A DNA stretch of 63,466 bases from CAYTLW01 sp964438735 (GTDB lineage: Bacteria; Myxococcota_A; UBA9042): assembly GCA_964438735.1 (NCBI GenBank), contig CAYTLW010000034.1, positions 1 to 63,466 of the forward strand, written 5' to 3'. Positions within the stretch are counted from its first letter, which is position 1. Each line of letters starts with the position of its first letter. The notes under the pieces were generated by a model. The model was not told the DNA's origin. It ran no database searches and was given only the letters and a program-made list of their open reading frames with translations. Position numbers and translations under genes: made by a program. Shown in pieces: positions 26,423 through 33,985 of the stretch.

Positions 26423-26428
26423 GATGCC

Positions 26429-28303
26429 CTACCCCGTCAGCTTGTTGAGTTCGGTGTCCTGCGAGCCGTCCAGGGCCCACTGGATCGCGCTCAGGCCGCC
26501 TTCGACGGCGACGATGGTGCGCCACAGCTCGCCCTTGCCCTTGGAGTAGCGCAGGACCTTCAACACGGCGTCCTCTTCGGCGTTGAAGCAGGTACCCGAG
26601 ATGAGCTTGGTGATCAGGCCGCCGCGATCCTTGGGCGACATGTGCTTGTGCAGGCCCTTGTCGACCAGCTTGATGGTCTCGCTGTCGCCCAGCAGGCTGG
26701 TGGACACGGAGTCGATATACTGCGACCCGATGTCGTAGAGCTCAGCGGCACCATCGGCGAGCCACTCGTGGACCTGGCCGGCGTATTGCTGCAGGCCTTC
26801 CCAGGCCATGGGCAGGCCCTTCTTGGCCAGGATGTAGCCCAGGCGCGCGATGTTGACCACCTGCGCCTCGACGCCGACCTTGCAGGACGCGCCGATGCCG
26901 ACGGCGGCGCCCAGGTAGCCCTCGAACTTCATCGACGGCAGCAGGTTGGCGGTGAACTTGGCCGCCGCCGCGGCGCCCGCCCAGCCCTCGACGCCGGCGT
27001 AGGCGCCCAGGATGTCCTCCGGCTTCTTCTTGGTATTCCACATGCCCTTGCCGAAGAGCTTGAAGCCCGCCTTGGCGCCCGCGAAGGCCTCGCCACCCGC
27101 AGACGCGCCGACCTTGACGCCCTTTTCGCCCTTGCCGACCTTCAGGCCGACCTCGCCCTTGGCGGAGGCCGCCACCTCGGCGGAGAGCTCGGTGCCGAAG
27201 ATGGCCTCCATCTGCTCGCCAAGGATGTCGAACTTGATGCTCGGCAGGGTCCAACAGAGCTTGCCGCCCACCAACGTGATGCCCACATTCGCGCCGGCTT
27301 TGACCTCGACCCCGTCCTTGCTGATGCCGCCGGAGACCTCGGCGCCAGCGCTGACCTTGAGCACATCGGCTTCGGCGGTGAGTTTGCCGGCCTTGCCTTC
27401 GGCCAGGGTCTCGCCGCCCTCTTTGGTGCTGTAGACCGAGGCCTTCTTCTCGCCCTTCCAGATGCCGAGTTTGGCCTCTTTTTCGACGCCGATGGGCTTC
27501 TTGGTGGAGTTGGGATCCTCGCCCTGTCCGGCGACGGTATTGCGATCCTTGGTCGCCTGCGGCTTGGCCCGCACATAGTACTTGCCGCCGCGATTGACGA
27601 ACTCGTAGTCCTTGCCGGTGCTCGTGCCGGCGACGTTGAAGTTGCCGGTACGGTTGACGCCGCTCTCAGAGTTGCGTTTGCGAGCGTTGTCGATGGCGGT
27701 CTGCGACGGTCCGCCGCCGCCACGGGCCTGTGGCGCACCCGGCTCGGCGGCGCCCTGTTCCACGTCCGGCTTGTTGCCAGCGGCTACATCCTGACCGGCC
27801 GCTTCGGCCTCTCCCTCGCGGGCCTCGGCGGCGTCGCCGCCTCCCTCTGCGCCCTCGTCAGCGCCCTTGCGCTGCTGCACCACGTGGCTCAACTCGTGAC
27901 CGATCAGCCGGCGACCCTCGGGGCTCTTGAGATCGGGGGCGTCCTTGGCCAGGTAGATGTCGTCGTCTTCGGTGAACGCTTCCACGCCAAGCTTGTCCGG
28001 CAGGCCGGTGTTGAAGTGGACCATGACACCGCTCAAATCGACGTCGAAGGCGCTCGCGAACTCATTGGGCAATGGGAAGCTGCGCGGCGCCGCCATGCGC
28101 TGGTCGCTGCCGCTGCCTGGCGACAGCCGGCCGGCAGTGGTGGCGTAGTCCTCGCCGGGGGCCATCTCTTCGTTGGCCTCTGTGGCTCGCAACGTAGGCG
28201 TCTTTCGAGCACCTACATCCTGCTCCTGCTCCTGGGCAGGGGCTTGCTGATCGAGCTGCTGGGGGCCCTGTTCGTTGCCGATCGGGTCGGTTTCGGGATT
28301 CAT
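26429..28303 (-). CDS. eCIS-core (DUF4157) protein with a glycine-rich body and helical C terminus
   Basis: A 624-residue cytoplasmic-looking protein. Residues about 77-146 match the DUF4157/eCIS-core domain: FDVDLSGVMVHFNTG, then LGVEAFTEDDDIYLA and GRRLIGHELSHVVQQ. HELSH (136-140) is an HExxH zinc-peptidase motif. A Glu/Ala/Gly-rich linker follows, then a long repetitive Gly/Ala/Lys-rich beta region (about 300-480, KGEVGLKVGKGEKGVKVGAS). The last 85 residues are helical, with a GLITKLISGTCFNAEEDAVL-type segment and ELWRTIVAVEGG, vaguely like an annexin-type repeat. DUF4157 proteins are often cargo or accessories of contractile injection systems, but no such structural genes are in this window. 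The ATG at 28303 follows GGAGAG; a GTG at 28315 is the alternative. Confidence 0.85.
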   Translation of the reverse strand: MNPETDPIGNEQGPQQLDQQAPAQEQEQDVGARKTPTLRATEANEEMAPGEDYATTAGRLSPGSGSDQRMAAPRSFPLPNEFASAFDVDLSGVMVHFNTGLPDKLGVEAFTEDDDIYLAKDAPDLKSPEGRRLIGHELSHVVQQRKGADEGAEGGGDAAEAREGEAEAAGQDVAAGNKPDVEQGAAEPGAPQARGGGGPSQTAIDNARKRNSESGVNRTGNFNVAGTSTGKDYEFVNRGGKYYVRAKPQATKDRNTVAGQGEDPNSTKKPIGVEKEAKLGIWKGEKKASVYSTKEGGETLAEGKAGKLTAEADVLKVSAGAEVSGGISKDGVEVKAGANVGITLVGGKLCWTLPSIKFDILGEQMEAIFGTELSAEVAASAKGEVGLKVGKGEKGVKVGASAGGEAFAGAKAGFKLFGKGMWNTKKKPEDILGAYAGVEGWAGAAAAAKFTANLLPSMKFEGYLGAAVGIGASCKVGVEAQVVNIARLGYILAKKGLPMAWEGLQQYAGQVHEWLADGAAELYDIGSQYIDSVSTSLLGDSETIKLVDKGLHKHMSPKDRGGLITKLISGTCFNAEEDAVLKVLRYSKGKGELWRTIVAVEGGLSAIQWALDGSQDTELNKLTG

Positions 28304-28591
28304 CGTGCTCTCCACCGCCTTGCCGAATCCCGCCGCGTATCGAGGGGATCACGCCACCACGAACCGTAGGCCGGCGGCCTCCGCGGCGCAACAGGCGGGC
28401 GCGCGCGAGGGCTCGGTGCTGGGGACTCCCGACCCGGTTGAGGCGCCCACCGGCACCGCCGACACCGCCGAACGAAACGGGCGGCTCGCGAGCCGGCGAG
28501 CGAGTCGAGCGCCGTAGGCGATCGAAGCCGAAGGCGGTAGTGGGGACAGACCAGGTCTGGCCCGGAAGCCCCCTCGGTTCTGATGAGGCGG
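28304..28591. other. Intergenic region with inverted repeats between the DUF4157 and DUF4340 genes
   Basis: I see no gene in this 288-base stretch. It holds a perfect 12-base palindrome GGCTCGCGAGCC (28483-28494) and a 13-base inverted repeat CAGACC-A-GGTCTG (28547-28559). Its composition is dominated by CG-rich short words (GAGCCGGCGAGCGAGTCGAG) rather than codon periodicity. It probably carries the promoter of the DUF4157 operon on the minus strand. Confidence 0.5.
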
Positions 28592-29872
28592 TCAGGGAGT
28601 GGCGACGGGTTTCGGTCGCGGTGGCGGTGTCAGGCTCGGGATCCGCGGGATGGTCGGGATCTTCATCGGCGCGATCTTGGGCATGGTCGGCGGATCGGCG
28701 GCCACGGGCCTGTCTGGCGATGGCGGCACGGCCTTGGTGGGGGTGACCGCCGCCGGAGCGGGTACCGCCGGGACCTCCGCCGCCGGGACCTCGATGCCCA
28801 ACACGGTCGGCACGTCGTCTGCGATCTGCCGGGCCAGCGTCGCCGGCACTTTCACCCAGCCCCCCGTGGCGTGGCTGCGGGCGAAGTAGTCGGGCGCCTT
28901 GCCAGGCACCTTGACCAGCTCGAAATCGCCTGTGCGGTCGCCACGCCAGGCGATCTTGACCACTGATTCGGCGTTGGTCTTGGGTTTGGCCGTATCACCG
29001 GGCTCCAACCCGGGCGCCAGGTACTCCAGGGCACGCAACCGCACCACACGAGTCAACCAGTTGCCGTACAACTCGTTGCGCCGATCGGGCTCGGCCGCAT
29101 CCACCCAGTTGGCGCCCTTGGGATTGCGCCGGTCGCGATGCAGCAATGTGCGCTCGGCACCGCGTCCGGCCACCTTGGCCGTCTCGACCTCGGGCAGCTT
29201 GAAGTCGTGCAGATCCCGCTGCATGAAGCGTGCCCGCGACATCTCCAGGTCGCTGAACAGGGAGGCCTTCACGAGATAGATCGGGCCGCCTGATTCGTCG
29301 CGTACGTAGCGGGTGCTGGCGCCATAGGTGGTCGCGCCAACCGCCAGCTTATGGGTCTTGCCACCGCAGGAGATCGTCAGCGTGCGCTTGGGCTCATCCA
29401 GCTCCAGGGCCTCGAGCCGGTCGGCGGGCACGTCGCCCAGCGCCCGAACGGCCATGAGAGGGGCCAGGTTGCCGAGCAGACGGTCCACCTTCTTGCCGGC
29501 GGCGAATCGCTGCACCTTCGGCGGCTCTGGCGTCTTGTCGGCGCTCTTCTTGTCCGCGGATTTCTTGCTCTTATCCTTCTTATCGGCCGCGTTCTTGTCG
29601 GCAGGCTTCTTGTCGGCAGCCTTTTTGTCGGTAGGGCCAGGCGCCGGCGTCGTGTGCGTGAACCACGCCTTGGGCCCATCGCCCCTGGCCACCTCGAGCT
29701 GTACCAGCTTGTCGCTGTTGACCAGCTCGACCGACGCCAGGCGGGCGGTCGGGCAGTGCACGATCGGCACCTCGCCGACGCTGCGAACTTCGGCCTCGCC
29801 GCCGGACCACACCATCCAGGCCAGCCCCAGGCCGACGACCGCCAGCACACCGTGTACGATGACGCTCTTCAT
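28592..29872 (-). CDS. DUF4340-domain protein
   Basis: A 426-residue membrane-anchored protein. Residues 1-23 form a signal anchor (VIVHGVLAVVGLGLAWMVW). The early beta strand CPTARLASVELVNSDKLVQL and the later YVRDESGGPIYLVKASLFSDLEMS are typical of DUF4340, a periplasmic domain almost always encoded next to GldG-type ABC genes. Unusual features are a Lys/Ala/Asp-rich insertion (about 80-115, repeated KKxADKK units) and a Pro-rich C terminus (about 375-426, PPSPDRP, PPPRPKP), both likely flexible. It is the fourth gene of the ABC operon, 15 bases after the GldG-like gene. The family has no proven biochemical role. Confidence 0.87.
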   Translation of the reverse strand: MKSVIVHGVLAVVGLGLAWMVWSGGEAEVRSVGEVPIVHCPTARLASVELVNSDKLVQLEVARGDGPKAWFTHTTPAPGPTDKKAADKKPADKNAADKKDKSKKSADKKSADKTPEPPKVQRFAAGKKVDRLLGNLAPLMAVRALGDVPADRLEALELDEPKRTLTISCGGKTHKLAVGATTYGASTRYVRDESGGPIYLVKASLFSDLEMSRARFMQRDLHDFKLPEVETAKVAGRGAERTLLHRDRRNPKGANWVDAAEPDRRNELYGNWLTRVVRLRALEYLAPGLEPGDTAKPKTNAESVVKIAWRGDRTGDFELVKVPGKAPDYFARSHATGGWVKVPATLARQIADDVPTVLGIEVPAAEVPAVPAPAAVTPTKAVPPSPDRPVAADPPTMPKIAPMKIPTIPRIPSLTPPPRPKPVATP

Positions 29873-29887
29873 GGTCGACCTCCCAAC

Positions 29888-31780
29888 CTACGACACGCCG
29901 CCGCGACGGCGGCGACGACGGGCGATCCACAGGCCCAGCAACAGGATCGGCAACGGCAAGCCAAACGAAGTGGCGTAGAACCACAACCGATCCTCATCCT
30001 TGCGATGCTCGATGGGCACGTCCTCCTCGGACGACAGGTCGCCGGTGATCTCCTCCTCGCCGATGAGCCAGCGCAAAGAGTCGACGAAGAGCAACGCGTT
30101 GCCCGAATTGCGAATCAGGCCGTCGTTGGCAAAGCCACCGTCGGCGATGATGATCACCCTGCCCTCCTCGCCCTTGTCCACCTTGACGGTGACGGCGGCG
30201 ATCATGTTGTGCGTGCCGAGCTTTTCGGTCGGCGCGCGCTTGAAGTCCCCGTCGAGGTCCAGCCAGAAGTCATGGCTGGAGCGCAGCGGGAAGGTGACCG
30301 ACAGTCCGTCCAGCTTGCCCTTGCCGTGGAATCGCTGCAGGGCGCCACCGTCCATGAACACGGTCGCCACGCGACTGGCGTGGCGGCTCACGGTCGTCAC
30401 GGTGGGATGCGAGGAGTAGGTGTTGGCGTAGACGATGGCGGCATCCGAGGCGTTGAAGCGGCGGCGCATGATGTGCCGTTCGCTGCACAGCACGCCCGGC
30501 CGGCGGGCGACGCTCAGGCCATTGAGCAGCAGGTCCAGGCCCATGTCGCGGTGCGGGTCGATGGCCAGCAGCAAGCGGCCGCCGCCTTCGACGTAGCGCA
30601 GCAGGGCCCGCGCCTCCTCGGCCAGGAACGGGTCGCGCGGACCCAGTACGGCCACGGCCCGGGCGTCATCTGGCACCTTGTCGGCCAGCCCGTCTGCCAT
30701 GCCGAGCTTGTGATCAGCGATGTTGAAGCGCTTGAGCAGGTTGTGCATTCCGCTGGTCTTGAGCAGCGGGCCATCGCCCTTGTCGCCGGACTTGCTGAAC
30801 TCGCGGTGACCCGCGGTCAGGTGCAAGGAGCGCTTCGGCCGCACCAGGCGGGTGAAGGCCTTCTGGAAGTGTTCGTCGAGCTTGCGCAACTTGCTGCGCG
30901 CGCGCTCCAACTTGTCGCCGACCGCGATGGTCTCGGCCGAGACCGCGGCGGTGGCCTCGGGCGGCGGATCGAGGGCCTCCGGTCCACTGCGCAGCAGCAG
31001 GATGTTGCCATTGCCGCGGACCTTGTACCGACGAGCGAGCTCCGGTTGCAGGGCGTGGTCCCGAATCTCGAACTTCAGGTGCTCGCTGCGACCGGCCAGA
31101 TCCTCGAAGAAGGGCTGAACCTGGCCGAGCACGTCGCTCACCTGATCGAAGAAGAGCACAGCGGTCACTGGCTCGCCCAGGCGCTCGGCCATGGCCGCCG
31201 ACGCGCCGCCGGGCAGCGCTGTCTTGAAGTAGCTCAGGTCGCGCTTCACGTCGCGCTGGGAGACCGCGTAGTTGAGACCGAAGAGGAACACCAGGGCCAG
31301 GGCCAGGCTCAGTCCGCCCAGTCCCGCGCCGCGCAGTCGACGCAGCTCCAGCGACTCGGCCACGGGCATGCGGGCGTAGGCCAGCTCCATGAAGACGATG
31401 GCGGTCACAGCCACCGCCCCAATGGCCACCCACGCGGCGGTCAGGCCATCGGCGACGCGCTCACCCGCCTTGCCCGACTGGCCCAGGAGATCGAGTCCCC
31501 ACGGAGTGGACAGGGCATACACGCCCACCGCGAAGAGCACGCCCACATAGGCCAGCAGGAGGCCGGCTTCTGCCTGTCTGACCGTGCCGCTGGCGTTCTT
31601 CAGCGCCAGCACCCGCAGGGCCAGCACGGCGCCCAGGCCGATGACGCCGATCCAGCGCAGCGCGCCGGCAGTGCCGCTGTCGACGATGACGCGCTCGGAG
31701 AGCAGGAGGAGCAACATCGAGGCCGCCAGCGTGCCGGCCGCGGCGAGCCCCGGAATGGTCGGTTTGGAAGACGCGCTCAT
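29888..31780 (-). CDS. GldG-family ABC transporter auxiliary protein
   Basis: A 630-residue protein of the Gldg/ABC_transp_aux family. The N terminus has several membrane helices (about 12-35, 40-60, 68-90, 105-130, 160-180). A periplasmic domain then begins (EPVTAVLFFDQVSDVLGQVQ, FEIRDHALQPELARRYKVRG), and a last helix lies just before the C-terminal RRRRR stretch (LPILLLGLWIARRRRRR). Relatives form part of the gliding or secretion-linked ABC complex of Bacteroidetes and occur widely with unknown substrate elsewhere. The start is the ATG overlapping the permease stop (ATGA); upstream in-frame codons are permease in another frame. The C terminus contains acidic EEEITGDLSSEEDVP before the helix. 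Confidence 0.9.
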   Translation of the reverse strand: MSASSKPTIPGLAAAGTLAASMLLLLLSERVIVDSGTAGALRWIGVIGLGAVLALRVLALKNASGTVRQAEAGLLLAYVGVLFAVGVYALSTPWGLDLLGQSGKAGERVADGLTAAWVAIGAVAVTAIVFMELAYARMPVAESLELRRLRGAGLGGLSLALALVFLFGLNYAVSQRDVKRDLSYFKTALPGGASAAMAERLGEPVTAVLFFDQVSDVLGQVQPFFEDLAGRSEHLKFEIRDHALQPELARRYKVRGNGNILLLRSGPEALDPPPEATAAVSAETIAVGDKLERARSKLRKLDEHFQKAFTRLVRPKRSLHLTAGHREFSKSGDKGDGPLLKTSGMHNLLKRFNIADHKLGMADGLADKVPDDARAVAVLGPRDPFLAEEARALLRYVEGGGRLLLAIDPHRDMGLDLLLNGLSVARRPGVLCSERHIMRRRFNASDAAIVYANTYSSHPTVTTVSRHASRVATVFMDGGALQRFHGKGKLDGLSVTFPLRSSHDFWLDLDGDFKRAPTEKLGTHNMIAAVTVKVDKGEEGRVIIIADGGFANDGLIRNSGNALLFVDSLRWLIGEEEITGDLSSEEDVPIEHRKDEDRLWFYATSFGLPLPILLLGLWIARRRRRRGGVS

Positions 31781-32502
31781 TGCCACCTCTGACTCTGCAG
31801 AACCCGCGTCGCGGCGAGCAGGGAGAAGTAGATGATCGACAGGAAGAAGACGACGTCGCTCAAGCGCAGCATGCCGCGCTGGAAGGGCCGGAAGTGCTGG
31901 TCGAACATGGCCAGGTAGGAGAGCACGCCCTTGACCGGGGCGTCGGCGATGCGGGCCAGCAGCCAGCAGAGCAGCAGCGCCACCACAAAGGTCGCGGACA
32001 GCACGCCGGCGACCAGCTGGTTGCGGGCCAGGGCCGATCCCAGCACGCCGATAGAGAGCGTGGCCGCTCCGAGCAGGCCGAGCCCCAGGTAGCCCGCCGC
32101 GATGTGGCCCCAACTGACCTTGCCCCGGATGAGGATCAACGCCGGCAGGTAGACGGTCAGCAGGGTGATGGCCAGCAGGAAGAGCATGGCCGAGATGAAC
32201 TTGCCGAGCACGATCTCGTACTCCCGCACAGGCGAGGTGAAGAGCAACGCCAACGTTCCCGACTGCCGCTCTTCGGCCAGCAAGCGCATGGACAACAATA
32301 CGGCGGCGATCATCGTCGTGCCGGCGGTCACGTAGAAGAAGTCCTGCAGCACCTTGGCCGACAACTTCGCGCCGGAGCCGACGGCAAAGGAGTTGAACAA
32401 CAGGCCATCGACCAGCAGCAAGGCGGCGGCGATCAGGTAGCCGCTCGGCGAGCGGAGATAACCGGCCAGCTCGCGGCGGGCGATCAGGAGGATGTGGCTC
32501 AT
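31777..32502 (-). CDS. ABC-2 type transporter permease
   Basis: A 241-residue integral membrane protein with six predicted helices, the usual length for this class. It begins IARRELAGYLRSPSGYLIAA, the typical ABC-2 amphipathic start before the first helix, and continues with RLLAEERQSGTLALLFTSPV, the coupling region seen in GldF/NosY-type permeases. It should form the channel for the ATPase encoded just upstream. The gene overlaps both neighbours by 4 bases (ATPase upstream, GldG-like protein downstream), so the three products are made together. The substrate cannot be told from sequence. Confidence 0.93.
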   Translation of the reverse strand: MSHILLIARRELAGYLRSPSGYLIAAALLLVDGLLFNSFAVGSGAKLSAKVLQDFFYVTAGTTMIAAVLLSMRLLAEERQSGTLALLFTSPVREYEIVLGKFISAMLFLLAITLLTVYLPALILIRGKVSWGHIAAGYLGLGLLGAATLSIGVLGSALARNQLVAGVLSATFVVALLLCWLLARIADAPVKGVLSYLAMFDQHFRPFQRGMLRLSDVVFFLSIIYFSLLAATRVLQSQRWQ

Positions 32503-33458
32503 ATACGAACCTCCCCGGCGGGTACGCGCGCCTCGGGCGCCCGCTCGTTCAGGCGGAGGAAGACCGACTCCAGGCCGGAGGTGACGCGCCGCAGACCGAG
32601 CAGGCCCAGACCGGCACCGACCACCGCTGCGCTGACCGCGGCCCGGACGTCGTCATCGGTGTTCAAGCGCACGCGCACCACGTCGCCGGAGACGATGACC
32701 TCCGGCGCGGAAGCGGTCGGAATGTGGGCCAGCGCGGCGGCCACCGCCTCGCGGTCGCCCAGCACCTCGACCTCGAGTACACCGCCGCCGCCATATCGGG
32801 TCGCGAGCTCCGCTTCGCTTCCTTCGGCGGCGATGGCGCCTTCGTGCATCATCAGGATGCGATCGCAGGTCGCCTCGATCTCCGACAACATGTGGGTGCT
32901 CAGCAGGATGGTGTGATTGCCGCGGAAGCGCTTGATGAGCTCGCGCATCTCCACCACTTGGACCGGATCCAGGCCCAGCGTCGGCTCGTCGAGGATCAGC
33001 AGGCGAGGCTCGTGGATGATGGCCTGGGCGATGCCGACCCGTTGCCGGAAACCATGGGACAGGGTCGAAATCGGCGCGTCGATGACCCGACCGATCCCGC
33101 ACTCGTTGGTGACCTGCGCCAGGCGGGTCGCCAGTCGATCGTCGGTCATGCCGCGCAGGCGCCCGGCGAAGGCGAGGAACTCGCGCACCGTCATCTCGCC
33201 GTACAGCGGCGGCGTCTCCGGCAGGTACCCGATGAGTCGTCGGATCTCGTGCGGCTCTTCCTCCACATCCATGCCCGCGATGCGCACCCGCCCGGATGTG
33301 GGCAGCAGGAGACAGCTCAAGAGCCTCAATGTGGTCGACTTGCCAGCACCGTTCAGGCCGAGAAACCCGACGCACTCACCCTCGGCGATGGTGAAGTCGA
33401 GGTCCCGCACCGCGCAGTGCGAACCGTAATACTTGGTCGCTTTTTCGACGGTGATCAT
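32499..33458 (-). CDS. ABC transporter ATP-binding protein (GldA-like)
   Basis: A 319-residue ATPase that should power the ABC-2 permease. Walker A is GLNGAGKST, the signature region is STLSHGFRQRVGIAQAI (HG in place of the common GG), Walker B is LLILDEPTLGLDP, and the H-loop is LLSTHML. The C-terminal 90 residues form an extra alpha/beta domain (VEVLGDREAVAAALAHIP) as in other multidrug- or Gld-type ATPases. It is the first gene of the four-gene ABC operon, facing away from the Hpt gene at 33599 with about 140 bases between them, where the promoters must lie. A GGGGT-GCA-ACCCC inverted repeat (33527-33539) is found there. Confidence 0.95.
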   Translation of the reverse strand: MITVEKATKYYGSHCAVRDLDFTIAEGECVGFLGLNGAGKSTTLRLLSCLLLPTSGRVRIAGMDVEEEPHEIRRLIGYLPETPPLYGEMTVREFLAFAGRLRGMTDDRLATRLAQVTNECGIGRVIDAPISTLSHGFRQRVGIAQAIIHEPRLLILDEPTLGLDPVQVVEMRELIKRFRGNHTILLSTHMLSEIEATCDRILMMHEGAIAAEGSEAELATRYGGGGVLEVEVLGDREAVAAALAHIPTASAPEVIVSGDVVRVRLNTDDDVRAAVSAAVVGAGLGLLGLRRVTSGLESVFLRLNERAPEARVPAGEVRI

Positions 33459-33598
33459 GATCCACTCTCGTACGTGGCGGTGTGGGCCGCCGTGGCATTG
33501 GGGGGGGAATATAACGGCGGATCGCAGGGGTGCAACCCCGCCCGGCTTCGACTAGATTGTTGGCCGCAGGTCGGGCGCCTTGGCGCGAGGAAGAAGCG

Positions 33599-33985
33599 GT
33601 GCCACAAGAAACCATCATCCTGGATCGGGAACCTCTGGACGAGATGATCACCGTCACGGGGCGGGGCGCCACGGCGTGCGCATTCGCCGACCGATTGCTG
33701 GACCTCTTCGAGCAGACGTCCCGCTCCGATCAGAGTGCGTTGGCCGCTGCAATAGAGATCAATGACCTGGAGCGCGTGGCGTTCGTCGCCCACAGGTTGA
33801 CCGGTGGCGCGGCCAACGTGGGTGCGGTCGCCCTGTCCGAGGTCGCCATGGAGCTCCGCGACGCAGCGCGCGCTGGCGACCGATCCGGCTGCAATGCGCT
33901 GCTCACGGACGTCGCCACGTGCGTCGAATCCACGATCGGAGAGCTGGCGAAGTGGCGAGCAACGCTCGCTGGAGAAGCGACATGA
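33599..33985 (+). CDS. Stand-alone Hpt phosphotransfer protein
   Basis: A 128-residue protein with a single histidine-phosphotransfer domain. The phosphorylatable His lies in FVAHRLTGGAANVGAVAL (compare AHxLKGxAxxxGA). The flanking helices EINDLERVAFVAH and LSEVAMELRDAARAGD fit a four-helix bundle. Such proteins shuttle phosphate between a hybrid kinase and a final regulator in the cytoplasm. The start is a GTG with AGGA 8 bases upstream; an earlier ATG at 33530 would lie in the intergenic inverted repeat. The stop overlaps the aminopeptidase start (ATGA). No kinase is adjacent; CheA (13046) and the receiver-kinase (16472) are the nearest candidates in the window, which is inference only. Confidence 0.85.
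   Translation: MPQETIILDREPLDEMITVTGRGATACAFADRLLDLFEQTSRSDQSALAAAIEINDLERVAFVAHRLTGGAANVGAVALSEVAMELRDAARAGDRSGCNALLTDVATCVESTIGELAKWRATLAGEAT

Noticed and set aside
26429..28303. A complete contractile injection system around the DUF4157 gene
   Set aside because: No sheath, tube, baseplate, spike or AAA-ATPase gene is present. Only the effector-type domain is seen.
26642..28369. A 575-codon plus-strand frame opposite the DUF4157 gene
   Set aside because: Leu/Gly/Asp-rich shadow. The minus strand shows DUF4157 motifs and correct ribosome binding site.
28438..28746. A small plus-strand gene between DUF4157 and DUF4340
   Set aside because: It runs over the DUF4340 3' end, has no ribosome binding site and no recognisable protein features.
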